Shown here: piece by piece, positions 1 to 6,960 of the stretch
Layout of the letters: every line of letters starts with the position of its first letter
How positions within the stretch are numbered: the stretch's first letter is position 1
The notes under the pieces: generated by a model
What the model saw: the letters and a program-made list of their open reading frames with translations, nothing else
Databases searched by the model: none
What the model was told of the DNA's origin: nothing
Origin: Roseimaritima sediminicola
Lineage (GTDB): Bacteria; Planctomycetota; Planctomycetia; Pirellulales; Pirellulaceae
Reading direction: 5' to 3'
DNA length: 64,000 nucleotides
Assembly: GCF_009618275.1 (NCBI RefSeq)
Contig: NZ_WIAD01000008.1
Location: 81,675-145,674 of the forward strand
Translations under genes and position numbers: made by a program

Positions 1-451
1 CAAGAGCAAGCGGGGAGCAAACGCCGTGCCAAAGACTGGTTGCCGGCGGTTGGACGCGCCGGTTTGGTCGCCCTGACGGCGGCCGGGTGGGCGAGCGACC
101 GGGCGGCCGTCAGATTGAACGCGGATCGACCGCCGCAGCCAGGGGCAGGGTACGCCGTCACGACGTGCAGGGTACGCCGTCAAGACGTGCAGGGTACGCC
201 GTCACGACGTGCAGGGTACGCCGTCACGACGTGCTTGGGCGCGACGGTTGCCTGGCAGGGCAGGTGTCCTGTTCGGTCGAGGCGTTCGCATCGGCCTGGA
301 CTACCCAGGCCTGGACTACCCGACAGAATCGAACCAACAGGTCGACGGCGGACTCTAAGGGGCGGCGCCGTTGCCGGATCGACGCATTTCGCTAAGCTCT
401 TGCGGAACCACTGGTTTGTTCGCTTGCCCCCGCGCCGCCGAGAACACAGCG
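1..451. other. Left-edge stretch without a confident gene
   Basis: No recognisable protein is encoded here. One plus-strand frame is open from the first base to 618 and another to about 395, but both run through a 22-bp tandem repeat and their translations are arginine- and proline-rich with no domain. A second frame ends at 76 and could be the tail of a gene outside the window. The short unit ctggactaccc also occurs twice near 297-321. Confidence 0.5.
146..233. repeat. 22-bp tandem repeat, four units
   Basis: Four head-to-tail copies of a 22-bp unit that starts cagggtacgccgtcacgac, at 146, 168, 190 and 212. The second copy has one substitution (caagac for cacgac). Each unit holds the near-palindrome gtcacgac. 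The unit is not a multiple of three, so it is read in all frames without a stop. It lies upstream of the RbsD/FucU-like gene. Confidence 0.9.
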
Positions 452-904
452 ATGCTTCGACACACCCTGATCCACCCCCAGATCAACGCCATTTTGGGCA
501 CTGCCGGTCATCACAGTTCGATCCTGATCGCCGATGGCAACTACCCGGCGGCAACCAAACGCGGGCCCCGAGCCGAGCTGGTCAGTTTGAATTTGATGCC
601 CGGCGTGGTGACCTGTAACCAGGTCCTGCAAGCCGTCCTGTCGGCCATCCCGGTCGAAGCGATCCAGACGATGGAAACCGAGACCAGCGGCCCCTACGCC
701 CTCGACGGAGATCCTCCGGTGTGGCAGCAGTACCGTCAGACGATCCGCGAAGCCGGGCTGGAGGTGCCGCTGGAGCCGACCGAAAAGTGGGCCTTTTACG
801 AAGCCGTCTCGACCGACGACCACATCCTGACGATTCAAACCGCTGACCAGCAACGCTACGCCAACATCCTGCTGACCGTCGGCGTTCGCATGGACGAGGC
901 GTAA
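452..904 (+). CDS. RbsD/FucU-family sugar mutarotase-like protein
   Basis: The 150-residue product matches the RbsD/FucU family, whose members interconvert sugar anomers (fucose mutarotase, ribose pyranase) in the cytoplasm. Visible family features are the N-terminal HPQINAILGTAGHHSSILIADG segment, read as pieces HPQINAIL and GHHSSILIAD, which holds the family His and Asp, and the C-terminal FYEAV...YANILL block that aligns with the FYERA...YGNILL block of E. coli FucU. The length fits the family (about 140). I start at ATG 452 because homology begins there; an upstream in-frame start at 371 would add a non-conserved 27 residues. No sugar operon surrounds it, so the substrate is unknown. Confidence 0.82.
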   Translation: MLRHTLIHPQINAILGTAGHHSSILIADGNYPAATKRGPRAELVSLNLMPGVVTCNQVLQAVLSAIPVEAIQTMETETSGPYALDGDPPVWQQYRQTIREAGLEVPLEPTEKWAFYEAVSTDDHILTIQTADQQRYANILLTVGVRMDEA

Positions 905-910
905 GCGGAG

Positions 911-985
911 CCATAGGCTTCCAGCCTGTGACCAGTGGCATAGGCTTCCAGCCTGTGATCAGTGGCATAGGCTTCCAGCCTGTGA
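911..985. repeat. 27-bp interspersed repeat, three units
   Basis: Three tandem units with core cataggcttccagcctg, spaced 27 bp and joined by ccagtgg/tcagtgg links. The array begins 7 bp after the stop of the RbsD/FucU-like gene. The same family recurs at 2119, 22225 (inverted), 42507, 62571 and 63915 in this window. Confidence 0.92.
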
Positions 986-1005
986 ATGTGACTGTGACAC
1001 TCAAG

Positions 1006-1148
1006 TACTTTCGCGGAGCGAAAGGCGACACTCAAGTACTTTCGCGGAGCGAAAGGCGACACTTGGCTACTTTCGCGGAGCGAAAGGCGACACTCGGCTA
1101 CTTTCGCGGAGCGAAAGGCGACACTACTTTCGCGGAGCGAAAGGCGAC
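1006..1148. repeat. Palindromic repeat array upstream of pyrF, five units
   Basis: Five copies of a unit starting tactttcgcggagcgaaagg, at 1006, 1036, 1068, 1099 and 1125, with spacings of 30, 32, 31 and 26 bp. Each unit contains the perfect hairpin CTTTCGC-GGA-GCGAAAG. The array stops 21 bp before the pyrF start codon, so it occupies the place where its promoter and leader should be. Confidence 0.92.
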
Positions 1149-1169
1149 TCTCTCTTTCTTTGATCTGCT

Positions 1170-2087
1170 ATGACTGCTTCTTTCAGTGACCGCTTGTGTC
1201 AAAAGATCCTCGACCTGCGGTCGGTCACCTGCGTGGGCTTGGATCCTCGCAAGGCCTCGCTGCCCAAGGTCCTGTTGCCCGGTGGCGATGCCGGGCCCGA
1301 CGCCTGGGCCGGCGCGTACGAAACCTTTTGTCGCGAGATCATCGACGCGGTCGCCGACAAGGTGCCGGTGGTCAAACCGCAGGCGGCGTTCTTCGAACAA
1401 CTCGGGCCGGCTGGCCTGATGGCCCTGCACCGGGTCGTCCAGCATGCGCACCGGCGTGGCTTGCTGACGATCATGGACGGCAAACGCAACGATATCGGCA
1501 GTACGGCCGAAGCCTACGCGGACGCTTATCTCGGTGCCGGCAGGGCAAGCGTGTGGGGGTGCGACAGTTTGACGGTCAGCCCCTACCTGGGGCAGGACAG
1601 CCTGGATCCGTTCGTCGACCAGTGTGACGCGCGTGCCGCCGGCATCTTCGTCTTGGTCAAAACTTCCAATCCCGGCGGCGGGATGTTGCAGGACCGTCCG
1701 AGCGACGGGCAGACGGTTTACCAGCGAGTCGCCGAGGCGGTCGATCAGTACAACAGCTCCCGGCAAGGGGCTTCGGGATTTGGACCGGTGGGAGCCGTGG
1801 TTGGGGCGACGTATCCCGAACAACTGGCCGAACTGCGGGCAAAGATGCCTTCGGCGTTCATCCTGATTCCGGGGTTCGGAGCTCAGGGCGGCGGTGCGGC
1901 CGACGTGCTGGCGGGTTTTGACGACCGGGGGCTCGGCGCGATCGTCAACAGTTCGCGGCACATTATTTTTGCTCACCGCCGCGACGAATACGCCGAGAAA
2001 TTTGGCGAAGCAAAATGGCAAGAGGCCGTGGCCGCTGCGACCGATGACATGAATCAGCAGTTGGCCGGCGTCTTCACCGGCGCGTAG
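1170..2087 (+). CDS. pyrF: Orotidine 5'-phosphate decarboxylase (type 2)
   Basis: Last step of UMP synthesis: OMP is decarboxylated to UMP in the cytoplasm. The 305-residue length and the spacing of motifs fit the longer type 2 (Mycobacterium/Myxococcus-like) OMP decarboxylases. Visible are the N-terminal CVGLDPRK, the VKPQAAFFE strand, and the catalytic DGKRND run at about residues 103-108, which holds the Asp-Lys-Asp charge network. The C-terminal IIFAHRRDEY segment carries the phosphate-binding arginine region. The start ATG follows a hairpin repeat array by 21 bp, and no clear Shine-Dalgarno motif is visible. pyrD lies 23 kb away on the other strand, so the pathway is dispersed. Confidence 0.95.
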   Translation: MTASFSDRLCQKILDLRSVTCVGLDPRKASLPKVLLPGGDAGPDAWAGAYETFCREIIDAVADKVPVVKPQAAFFEQLGPAGLMALHRVVQHAHRRGLLTIMDGKRNDIGSTAEAYADAYLGAGRASVWGCDSLTVSPYLGQDSLDPFVDQCDARAAGIFVLVKTSNPGGGMLQDRPSDGQTVYQRVAEAVDQYNSSRQGASGFGPVGAVVGATYPEQLAELRAKMPSAFILIPGFGAQGGGAADVLAGFDDRGLGAIVNSSRHIIFAHRRDEYAEKFGEAKWQEAVAAATDDMNQQLAGVFTGA

Positions 2088-2118
2088 CGTTAATTCGACA
2101 GCGTCTGGACGAGGCAAC

Positions 2119-2146
2119 CGTGGCATAGGCTTCCAGCCTGTGAATA
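2119..2146. repeat. Single 27-bp family repeat
   Basis: One copy of the cataggcttccagcctg family between pyrF and rpmI. It is followed at about 2191-2220 by the sequence ctccaaagtctggcgactgc, which resembles another short dispersed planctomycete motif from memory. The rest of the 243-bp gap shows a possible -10 (tatagt, 2278-2283) but no convincing -35. Confidence 0.8.
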
Positions 2147-2330
2147 GCCCCTGCCGTCACACCCCGGCTCGGCAGAGCTTGGACGGGGGGACTCCAAAGT
2201 CTGGCGACTGCGGCTACGGGAGTGGCTGATAGCACTTAATGTGCCGGACAGGGGTTCCGCACCGCCGACTTGGTCCCTATAGTGTGCGGCTCGATATTAT
2301 TTACATCCAACCCAGCAGGAATCTGGTTCG

Positions 2331-2549
2331 ATGGCTAGCAAAGGCAAATCCAAGATGAAGACCCACAAGGGGACCAAGAAACGGTTCCGCTTGTCGGCAA
2401 CGGGAAAAGCGATGCATCGCAGCAGTGGTACCAGCCACTTGGCGGCGCGTATGTCCCAGAAGCGGAAGCGAAATCTGCGTGGCACCACGACGCTGGACCC
2501 ATGCATGGAGCCGATGATCCACGCGGCTCTGGGCAAGTACAGCAGCTGA
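2331..2549 (+). CDS. rpmI: 50S ribosomal protein bL35
   Basis: A 72-residue, strongly basic protein of the large ribosomal subunit. The N-terminal KMKTHKGTKKRFRLSATGK segment is the bL35 signature, followed by the conserved SHLAARMSQKRKRNLRG block. The family is usually about 65 residues; the extra residues are the C-terminal DPCMEPMIHAALGKYSS tail. It is first in the rpmI-rplT-pheS cluster. The usual upstream partner infC is not next to it here: the preceding 243 bp hold repeats and then pyrF. Confidence 0.96.
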   Translation: MASKGKSKMKTHKGTKKRFRLSATGKAMHRSSGTSHLAARMSQKRKRNLRGTTTLDPCMEPMIHAALGKYSS

Positions 2550-2701
2550 ATGCCGGCGCCGGCCAATCGCCGGAAGCGGTGTAGGACAACAAAAACGATA
2601 CAAGTTGACTGGGTTGTAACGGTCGCGGCAGTTCGCGACGGCCTGACGTCAATCAAAACCGGCCTTTCCGTGGGGAGGGGCCATGTAGGAGCACGGATTC
2701 G

Positions 2702-3058
2702 ATGCGTACGACAAGAGGTGCCGCACGTCGGCAAGCGAAAAAGCGGCTGTTCAAACGGGCCAAGGGATACGTCGGCGGTCGCGGCCGGCTGACCCGCAGC
2801 GTCAAGGAAACCCTGGTCCGCTCGGGCGCTTACGCCTATCGCGATCGTCGCGTTCGCAAGCGTGAATTCCGCAAGCTGTGGATCGTGCGTATCAACGCCG
2901 CCGTCCGCCAGCGCGGGATGCGTTACAGCGAGTTCATCCACGGCTTGGGCAAGGCCAACATCGAACTGGATCGCAAGACCCTCTCGGAGATGGCGATCAA
3001 CGATCCGGCCGGCTTCGACGCGGTGTTTGACAAGGTCAAAGCCGCTCTGGCTGCCTAA
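2702..3058 (+). CDS. rplT: 50S ribosomal protein bL20
   Basis: A 118-residue ribosomal protein needed early in large-subunit assembly; in other bacteria it also represses its own operon. Family blocks are visible: the [17 protein letters not shown] run near the N-terminus, [23 protein letters not shown] and YSEFIHGL. The length is the family standard. ATG 2702 has an AGGAG at 2687-2691 with about 10 bp spacing. It follows rpmI after 152 bp; I did not find a clear L20-type mRNA leader in that gap, but it is long enough to hold one. Confidence 0.97.
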   Translation: MRTTRGAARRQAKKRLFKRAKGYVGGRGRLTRSVKETLVRSGAYAYRDRRVRKREFRKLWIVRINAAVRQRGMRYSEFIHGLGKANIELDRKTLSEMAINDPAGFDAVFDKVKAALAA

Positions 3059-3086
3059 GGATCGCAGGAGTGGAGAATTCTCTGAA

Positions 3087-4109
3087 ATGAGTTTGGCGGA
3101 TTTCTTGTCCAGCCTGCAGTCGCTGCAGGACGAAGCCAGCGAGGCATTTGCAAAGGTTTCCTCGCAGCAGTCGCTCGAAGACGCCCGGGTTCGTTTCCTG
3201 GGCGCCAAGAACGGGGCGCTGCGGCAGATTCAAAAGCAACTGGGCAAACTGGATAAAGACGAGAAACCGCAGGCGGGGCAGAAGTTAAACGAAGTCAAAC
3301 GCTCGCTGTCCGCCGGCCTCGAGCGGGCTACCGAGGCGTTGGCCGATGCTCAGTCGGCCACGACCGGCCCGCCGGCCGACCCGACCCTTCCAGGCGAACC
3401 GCTGCGGCTCGGGCACATCCATCCGATCACCCAAACCATGGATCATCTGAAAGAGATCATGGGACGGATGGGTTTTGAAACGGCCGAGGGTCCGGAGGTC
3501 GAAGATCCCTGGCACAACTTCGTCGCCCTGAACATTCCGGAAGACCACCCGGCCCGGGATCCCCTGGACAACTTCTATCTGGCGACGGCCGATGCGGTTG
3601 CCGGCGAAGCCGATTCGCAGCTGATGCGGAGCCAGACCAGTACGGTGCAGATTCGGGTGATGGAAAACCGTCAGCCGCCCATTCGCATCGTCTCACTGGG
3701 CCGCGTCTATCGCCCCGACGCGCCCGACGCCACCCACTTTCCGATGTTCCATCAGATGGAAGGCCTGATGGTGGACCGGCAGGTGACGATGGCCAATCTG
3801 AAGACGGTGCTGCGGGTGTTCGCCAACAACTATCTGGGCTCGGACGTCCAGATCCGCTTTCGGCCGTCTTTCTTTCCCTTTACCGAACCGAGCGTCGAAG
3901 TCGATTTCCTGTGGAACGACCAGTGGATCGAGTTCGGCGGAGCGGGGATGGTGGATCCGGCCGTGTTGTCGGCCGTGGGGTACGATCCCGAAACGGTCAG
4001 CGGGTTTGCGTTTGGATTGGGCGTGGAACGGTTGTGCATGCGTCGCCACAACATCACGGACATTCGTGACCTGTACAGCGGCGATATGCGGTTCTTGTCC
4101 CAGTTCTAA
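3087..4109 (+). CDS. pheS: Phenylalanine--tRNA ligase alpha subunit
   Basis: Catalytic alpha subunit of the cytoplasmic alpha2-beta2 PheRS, charging tRNA-Phe. The 340 residues have the usual N-terminal helical coiled-coil arm (about 1-90), then the class II core: HPITQTMD (motif 1 region), RTQTSTVQIR-like SQTSTVQIRVME, FHQMEGLMVD (motif 2), and the C-terminal GLGVERLCMRRHNITDIRD (motif 3). I place the start at ATG 3087, with AGGAG at 3066-3070 and GGAG at 3072-3075, rather than at an upstream in-frame start inside rplT. It lies 28 bp after rplT and is followed by a VOC gene, not directly by pheT. Confidence 0.96.
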   Translation: MSLADFLSSLQSLQDEASEAFAKVSSQQSLEDARVRFLGAKNGALRQIQKQLGKLDKDEKPQAGQKLNEVKRSLSAGLERATEALADAQSATTGPPADPTLPGEPLRLGHIHPITQTMDHLKEIMGRMGFETAEGPEVEDPWHNFVALNIPEDHPARDPLDNFYLATADAVAGEADSQLMRSQTSTVQIRVMENRQPPIRIVSLGRVYRPDAPDATHFPMFHQMEGLMVDRQVTMANLKTVLRVFANNYLGSDVQIRFRPSFFPFTEPSVEVDFLWNDQWIEFGGAGMVDPAVLSAVGYDPETVSGFAFGLGVERLCMRRHNITDIRDLYSGDMRFLSQF

Positions 4110-4124
4110 AACGCGGCGTCGACG

Positions 4125-4529
4125 ATGTTACGGTTCGCATACACGATCGTCTACGTCCACGACGTGTCCCAGACGCTGCAGTTTTACCAGAGAGCCTTTG
4201 GGCTGCAGACCTGTTTTCTGCATCCCTCGCAGTCCTACGGCGAACTGGACACCGGCAACACCAAGCTGGCGTTTGCGAACCACGATCTGGCCAAGGAAAA
4301 CCTGCCCGACGGCTACCAACGCGTCGATGCCCGCCAAAGCAAGCCGTGGGGAGTGGAGATCGCTTTCATGACCGATGACGTTGCCGGCACGGTCGAAGCG
4401 GCCAGGCGAGCCGGTGCGACGCTGGTCGCGGCGGCCAGCGAGAAACCGTGGGGACAGACCGTCGCCTACGTCCGCGATCCCGATGGCATGCTGATTGAAA
4501 TCTGCTCACCCGTCCAGTCAAAGAAGTAA
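4125..4529 (+). CDS. VOC-superfamily (glyoxalase/bleomycin-resistance-like) protein
   Basis: A 134-residue single-module VOC protein: the two beta-alpha-beta-beta-beta units are visible as FAYTIVYVHDVSQTLQFYQ with the first strand set, then GVEIAFMTDDVAGTVEAA and VAYVRDPDGMLIEIC. Members bind a divalent metal through His/Glu side chains and act on glyoxalase-type, dioxygenase or antibiotic substrates. The C-terminal Glu of LIEIC and the HDVSQT His are candidate ligands. It sits 15 bp after pheS and 9 bp before pheT, so it is almost certainly co-transcribed with PheRS, although no link to translation is known to me. The substrate cannot be told from sequence. Confidence 0.85.
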   Translation: MLRFAYTIVYVHDVSQTLQFYQRAFGLQTCFLHPSQSYGELDTGNTKLAFANHDLAKENLPDGYQRVDARQSKPWGVEIAFMTDDVAGTVEAARRAGATLVAAASEKPWGQTVAYVRDPDGMLIEICSPVQSKK

Positions 4530-4538
4530 GTTCGAAAA

Positions 4539-6599
4539 ATGCTAGTTTCGTGGAAATGGTTGCAGCGTTATGTGCCCCTGAACATGACGCCCGAAGACCT
4601 CGCCCAGCGGCTCAGCCTATCGGGACTCAATCACGAGGGATCTCAGGCAATCGATCAGGACATCGCCATCGATCTGGAAGTCACCAGCAACCGCGGCGAC
4701 TGTTTGGGGCACATCGGTGTGGCCCGCGAGATCGCCGTTCTGTACGACGCCCCGCTGTCGATCCCCGAGGCTCGGCCGGCCGCAGAAGGCCCGCCCGTCG
4801 CCGACCAGGTTTCGGTCGAAAACCGCTTTCCCGAAGCCTGTTCTCGCTATACGGCGAGACTCATTCGCGGCGTGAAGGTCCAGCCCAGCCCGGACTGGTT
4901 GGTCGAAGCCTTGCGGTCGGTGTTTTGGAAAAAACGCCGCGACGGATCGCTGGAGGAGTACCAGCCGATCAATAACGTGGTCGACGTGACGAATTACGTC
5001 TTGATGGAATGCGGCCAACCGCTGCACGCCTTTGACTTGGCGAAAATGGACGGCGGCGGCCAGATCCAGGTGCGTCCGGCACGTCGCGGCGAAACGCTCG
5101 AGGCCATCGATCACAAGCGCTACGAACTGGACCCATCGATGTGCGTGATCGCCGATGCGTCCCAGCCGATCGCGATCGCCGGCGTGATGGGCGGAGCGGA
5201 CAGTGAAGTTGACGAGTCGACGCGCGACGTCGTGATCGAGTCGGCGATTTTCTCGCCGCTGTCGGTGCGGCGGACCGCGCGGCGATTGAAGCTGCACAGC
5301 CCCTCCTCGTTCCGCTTCGAGCGCCGCGTGGACCCCGAAGGTGTGGATTGGGCCAGCCGTCGATGCTGCGAACTGATTCTCGAAACCGCCGGCGGAACCC
5401 TGGCCGAGGGCAGCGTCGATACGGCCCCCCACACGCCCGCCCCCGGAGCCGTCACGCTGCGGCTGTCCCAGCTGGAACGGATCCTGGGAATTCAAATCGA
5501 CCGCGACGAGGTGGTCCGCATCCTGACTCGGCTGGGCTGCGAACAGGTTACCGACCAGCCGCAGCAGATCGCTTGGAACCCGCCGTCCTGGCGGCATGAC
5601 CTGACGCGCGAAGCCGACCTTATCGAGGAAGTCGCGCGGATCCACGGCTACGACCAGATCCCAGAAGACGCTCCGATCCCGGTCGCTCCCAGCAGCAAAC
5701 GCAGCTTCGACACGGCGGTCGAGCAGGTCCGGCATCTGTTGACTGCCGCCGGCATCAGCGAAGCGATGACGCCCAGCATTGTGACCGACCGCTTGGACGC
5801 GATGCTCAGCCCCTGGACCGATCGGCCCGCTTTGCAGACCGAAACCGCCATGCTGGAGGGGGCCCGGCGCTTGCGCCGCAGCCTGATCCCCAGCCTGCTG
5901 GGCAGCCGAGCGGCCAACTGGGCGGCGGCCAACCGGCACGCCGATCTGTTCGAAATCGCTCACACCTACCAGCCCGGCGCCCGGTCCAGTGATCTGCCCG
6001 ACGAACAGTATTCCCTGGCCTGGGTGTACGGCGGCAGTTTTGCGCAGTCCAAGGGCATCGTCGAAACGCTGCTGGGGCGTCTGGGCGTAACGCTGCAGAT
6101 GGAAGTCGTCGGCGAAACCCTGGAGGGGTTCGTGGCCGATCAGACCGTTCGTTTGAAATTGGCCGAAGAAACGCTGGGTTTCGTCGGCGTCGTCTCGGAC
6201 CAGCTGCAGAAAACCCTGAAACTGCCCGAACCGGTCACGGCCGCGGAGCTGTCTCTGCCGGTGCTGCTGGCCCACTGTCAACTGGTGCCGCAGTTCCAGG
6301 CGGTCAGCCCCTATCCGACGGTCTCTCGCGACCTGAACTTTGTGATCGAGGAATCGGTGCGTTGGTCGCAGCTGAGGAACGTTGTGCGGAGCGCTTTGGG
6401 TACCGAATTGACCGACGTCCGCTATCAGGAAACCTACCGCGACCCTGAAAAAGACGGCCAGGAGCGAAAACGCGTCCTGTTGAGCATCGACCTGCAGCGC
6501 AGCGACGCCACGCTGACCGGCAACGAAGCCGACCAGCTGGTCGAACGGATCATCAGCCGCTGCGAGCAACAGCTGAACGCCCGTCTGCTGGATTCTTAA
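4539..6599 (+). CDS. pheT: Phenylalanine--tRNA ligase beta subunit, lacking the tRNA-binding insert
   Basis: Beta subunit of PheRS (686 residues; E. coli has 795). Domains read in order: N-terminal B1 half (MLVSWKWLQRYVPLNM), then directly DIAIDLEVTSNRGDCLGHIG, the B3/B4 editing domain (about 90-300, with NNVVDVTNYVLMECGQPLHAFD), B5 (about 306-370), the catalytic-like core, and a C-terminal ferredoxin-fold anticodon-binding domain starting at YPTVSRDLNFVI. The EMAP/OB-type B2 domain that normally interrupts B1 after about residue 39 is missing, which accounts for the shorter length. The reading frame is intact and motifs are well kept, so this is a natural short form rather than a broken gene. 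ATG 4539 is 9 bp after the VOC gene. Confidence 0.94.
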   Translation: MLVSWKWLQRYVPLNMTPEDLAQRLSLSGLNHEGSQAIDQDIAIDLEVTSNRGDCLGHIGVAREIAVLYDAPLSIPEARPAAEGPPVADQVSVENRFPEACSRYTARLIRGVKVQPSPDWLVEALRSVFWKKRRDGSLEEYQPINNVVDVTNYVLMECGQPLHAFDLAKMDGGGQIQVRPARRGETLEAIDHKRYELDPSMCVIADASQPIAIAGVMGGADSEVDESTRDVVIESAIFSPLSVRRTARRLKLHSPSSFRFERRVDPEGVDWASRRCCELILETAGGTLAEGSVDTAPHTPAPGAVTLRLSQLERILGIQIDRDEVVRILTRLGCEQVTDQPQQIAWNPPSWRHDLTREADLIEEVARIHGYDQIPEDAPIPVAPSSKRSFDTAVEQVRHLLTAAGISEAMTPSIVTDRLDAMLSPWTDRPALQTETAMLEGARRLRRSLIPSLLGSRAANWAAANRHADLFEIAHTYQPGARSSDLPDEQYSLAWVYGGSFAQSKGIVETLLGRLGVTLQMEVVGETLEGFVADQTVRLKLAEETLGFVGVVSDQLQKTLKLPEPVTAAELSLPVLLAHCQLVPQFQAVSPYPTVSRDLNFVIEESVRWSQLRNVVRSALGTELTDVRYQETYRDPEKDGQERKRVLLSIDLQRSDATLTGNEADQLVERIISRCEQQLNARLLDS

Positions 6600-6960
6600 T
6601 CCGCTCTGCGGCATTCTTAAGGGCTGGGCCGCACTCCCGATGGAACTCCCGATGGAACTCCCGACGGATGATTCTTGACGGATGCGCCGCGCACATCCGG
6701 CACAAAGTCCCTAATCCCTAAGCGGCGGAACTTTTCTATCCACCGCATCGTCTAAGGCCACAGGTCCTGGCGGAAGCTTGGTTTACGCTTGTCGGTGGAA
6801 CCTGCCGGCCGAAGCGGGCGATTGTTAAGCCGTAGGGGTTGCAACGGATTCTCTGAATAAACCGCCGAAATCTGGCCGACCCTGGAAGTGAACCCGATCG
6901 GTGCCGGGCCAGCCGCCCCCTCAACGTGTACTATTCCCATTAGGTTTGATAGTGACCAAG
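6600..6960. other. Intergenic region upstream of the giant secreted protein
   Basis: No gene is supported. Near 6631-6665 the unit aactcccgatgg is repeated three times with small changes. The rest is non-repetitive, with no convincing promoter hexamers. In-frame GTG codons at 6901 and 6952 precede the ATG I chose for the next gene. Confidence 0.5.

Noticed and set aside
326..340. A tRNA T-arm on the minus strand (ggttcgattc)
   Set aside because: No pairing T-stem, anticodon arm or acceptor stem can be drawn around it.
40..618. A frame overlapping the RbsD/FucU-like gene
   Set aside because: It reads through the 22-bp repeat and has a low-complexity translation without homology.
928..1173. 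A small open frame over the pyrF leader repeats
   Set aside because: It encodes only repeat-derived peptides, and the frame exists because the repeat units lack stops.
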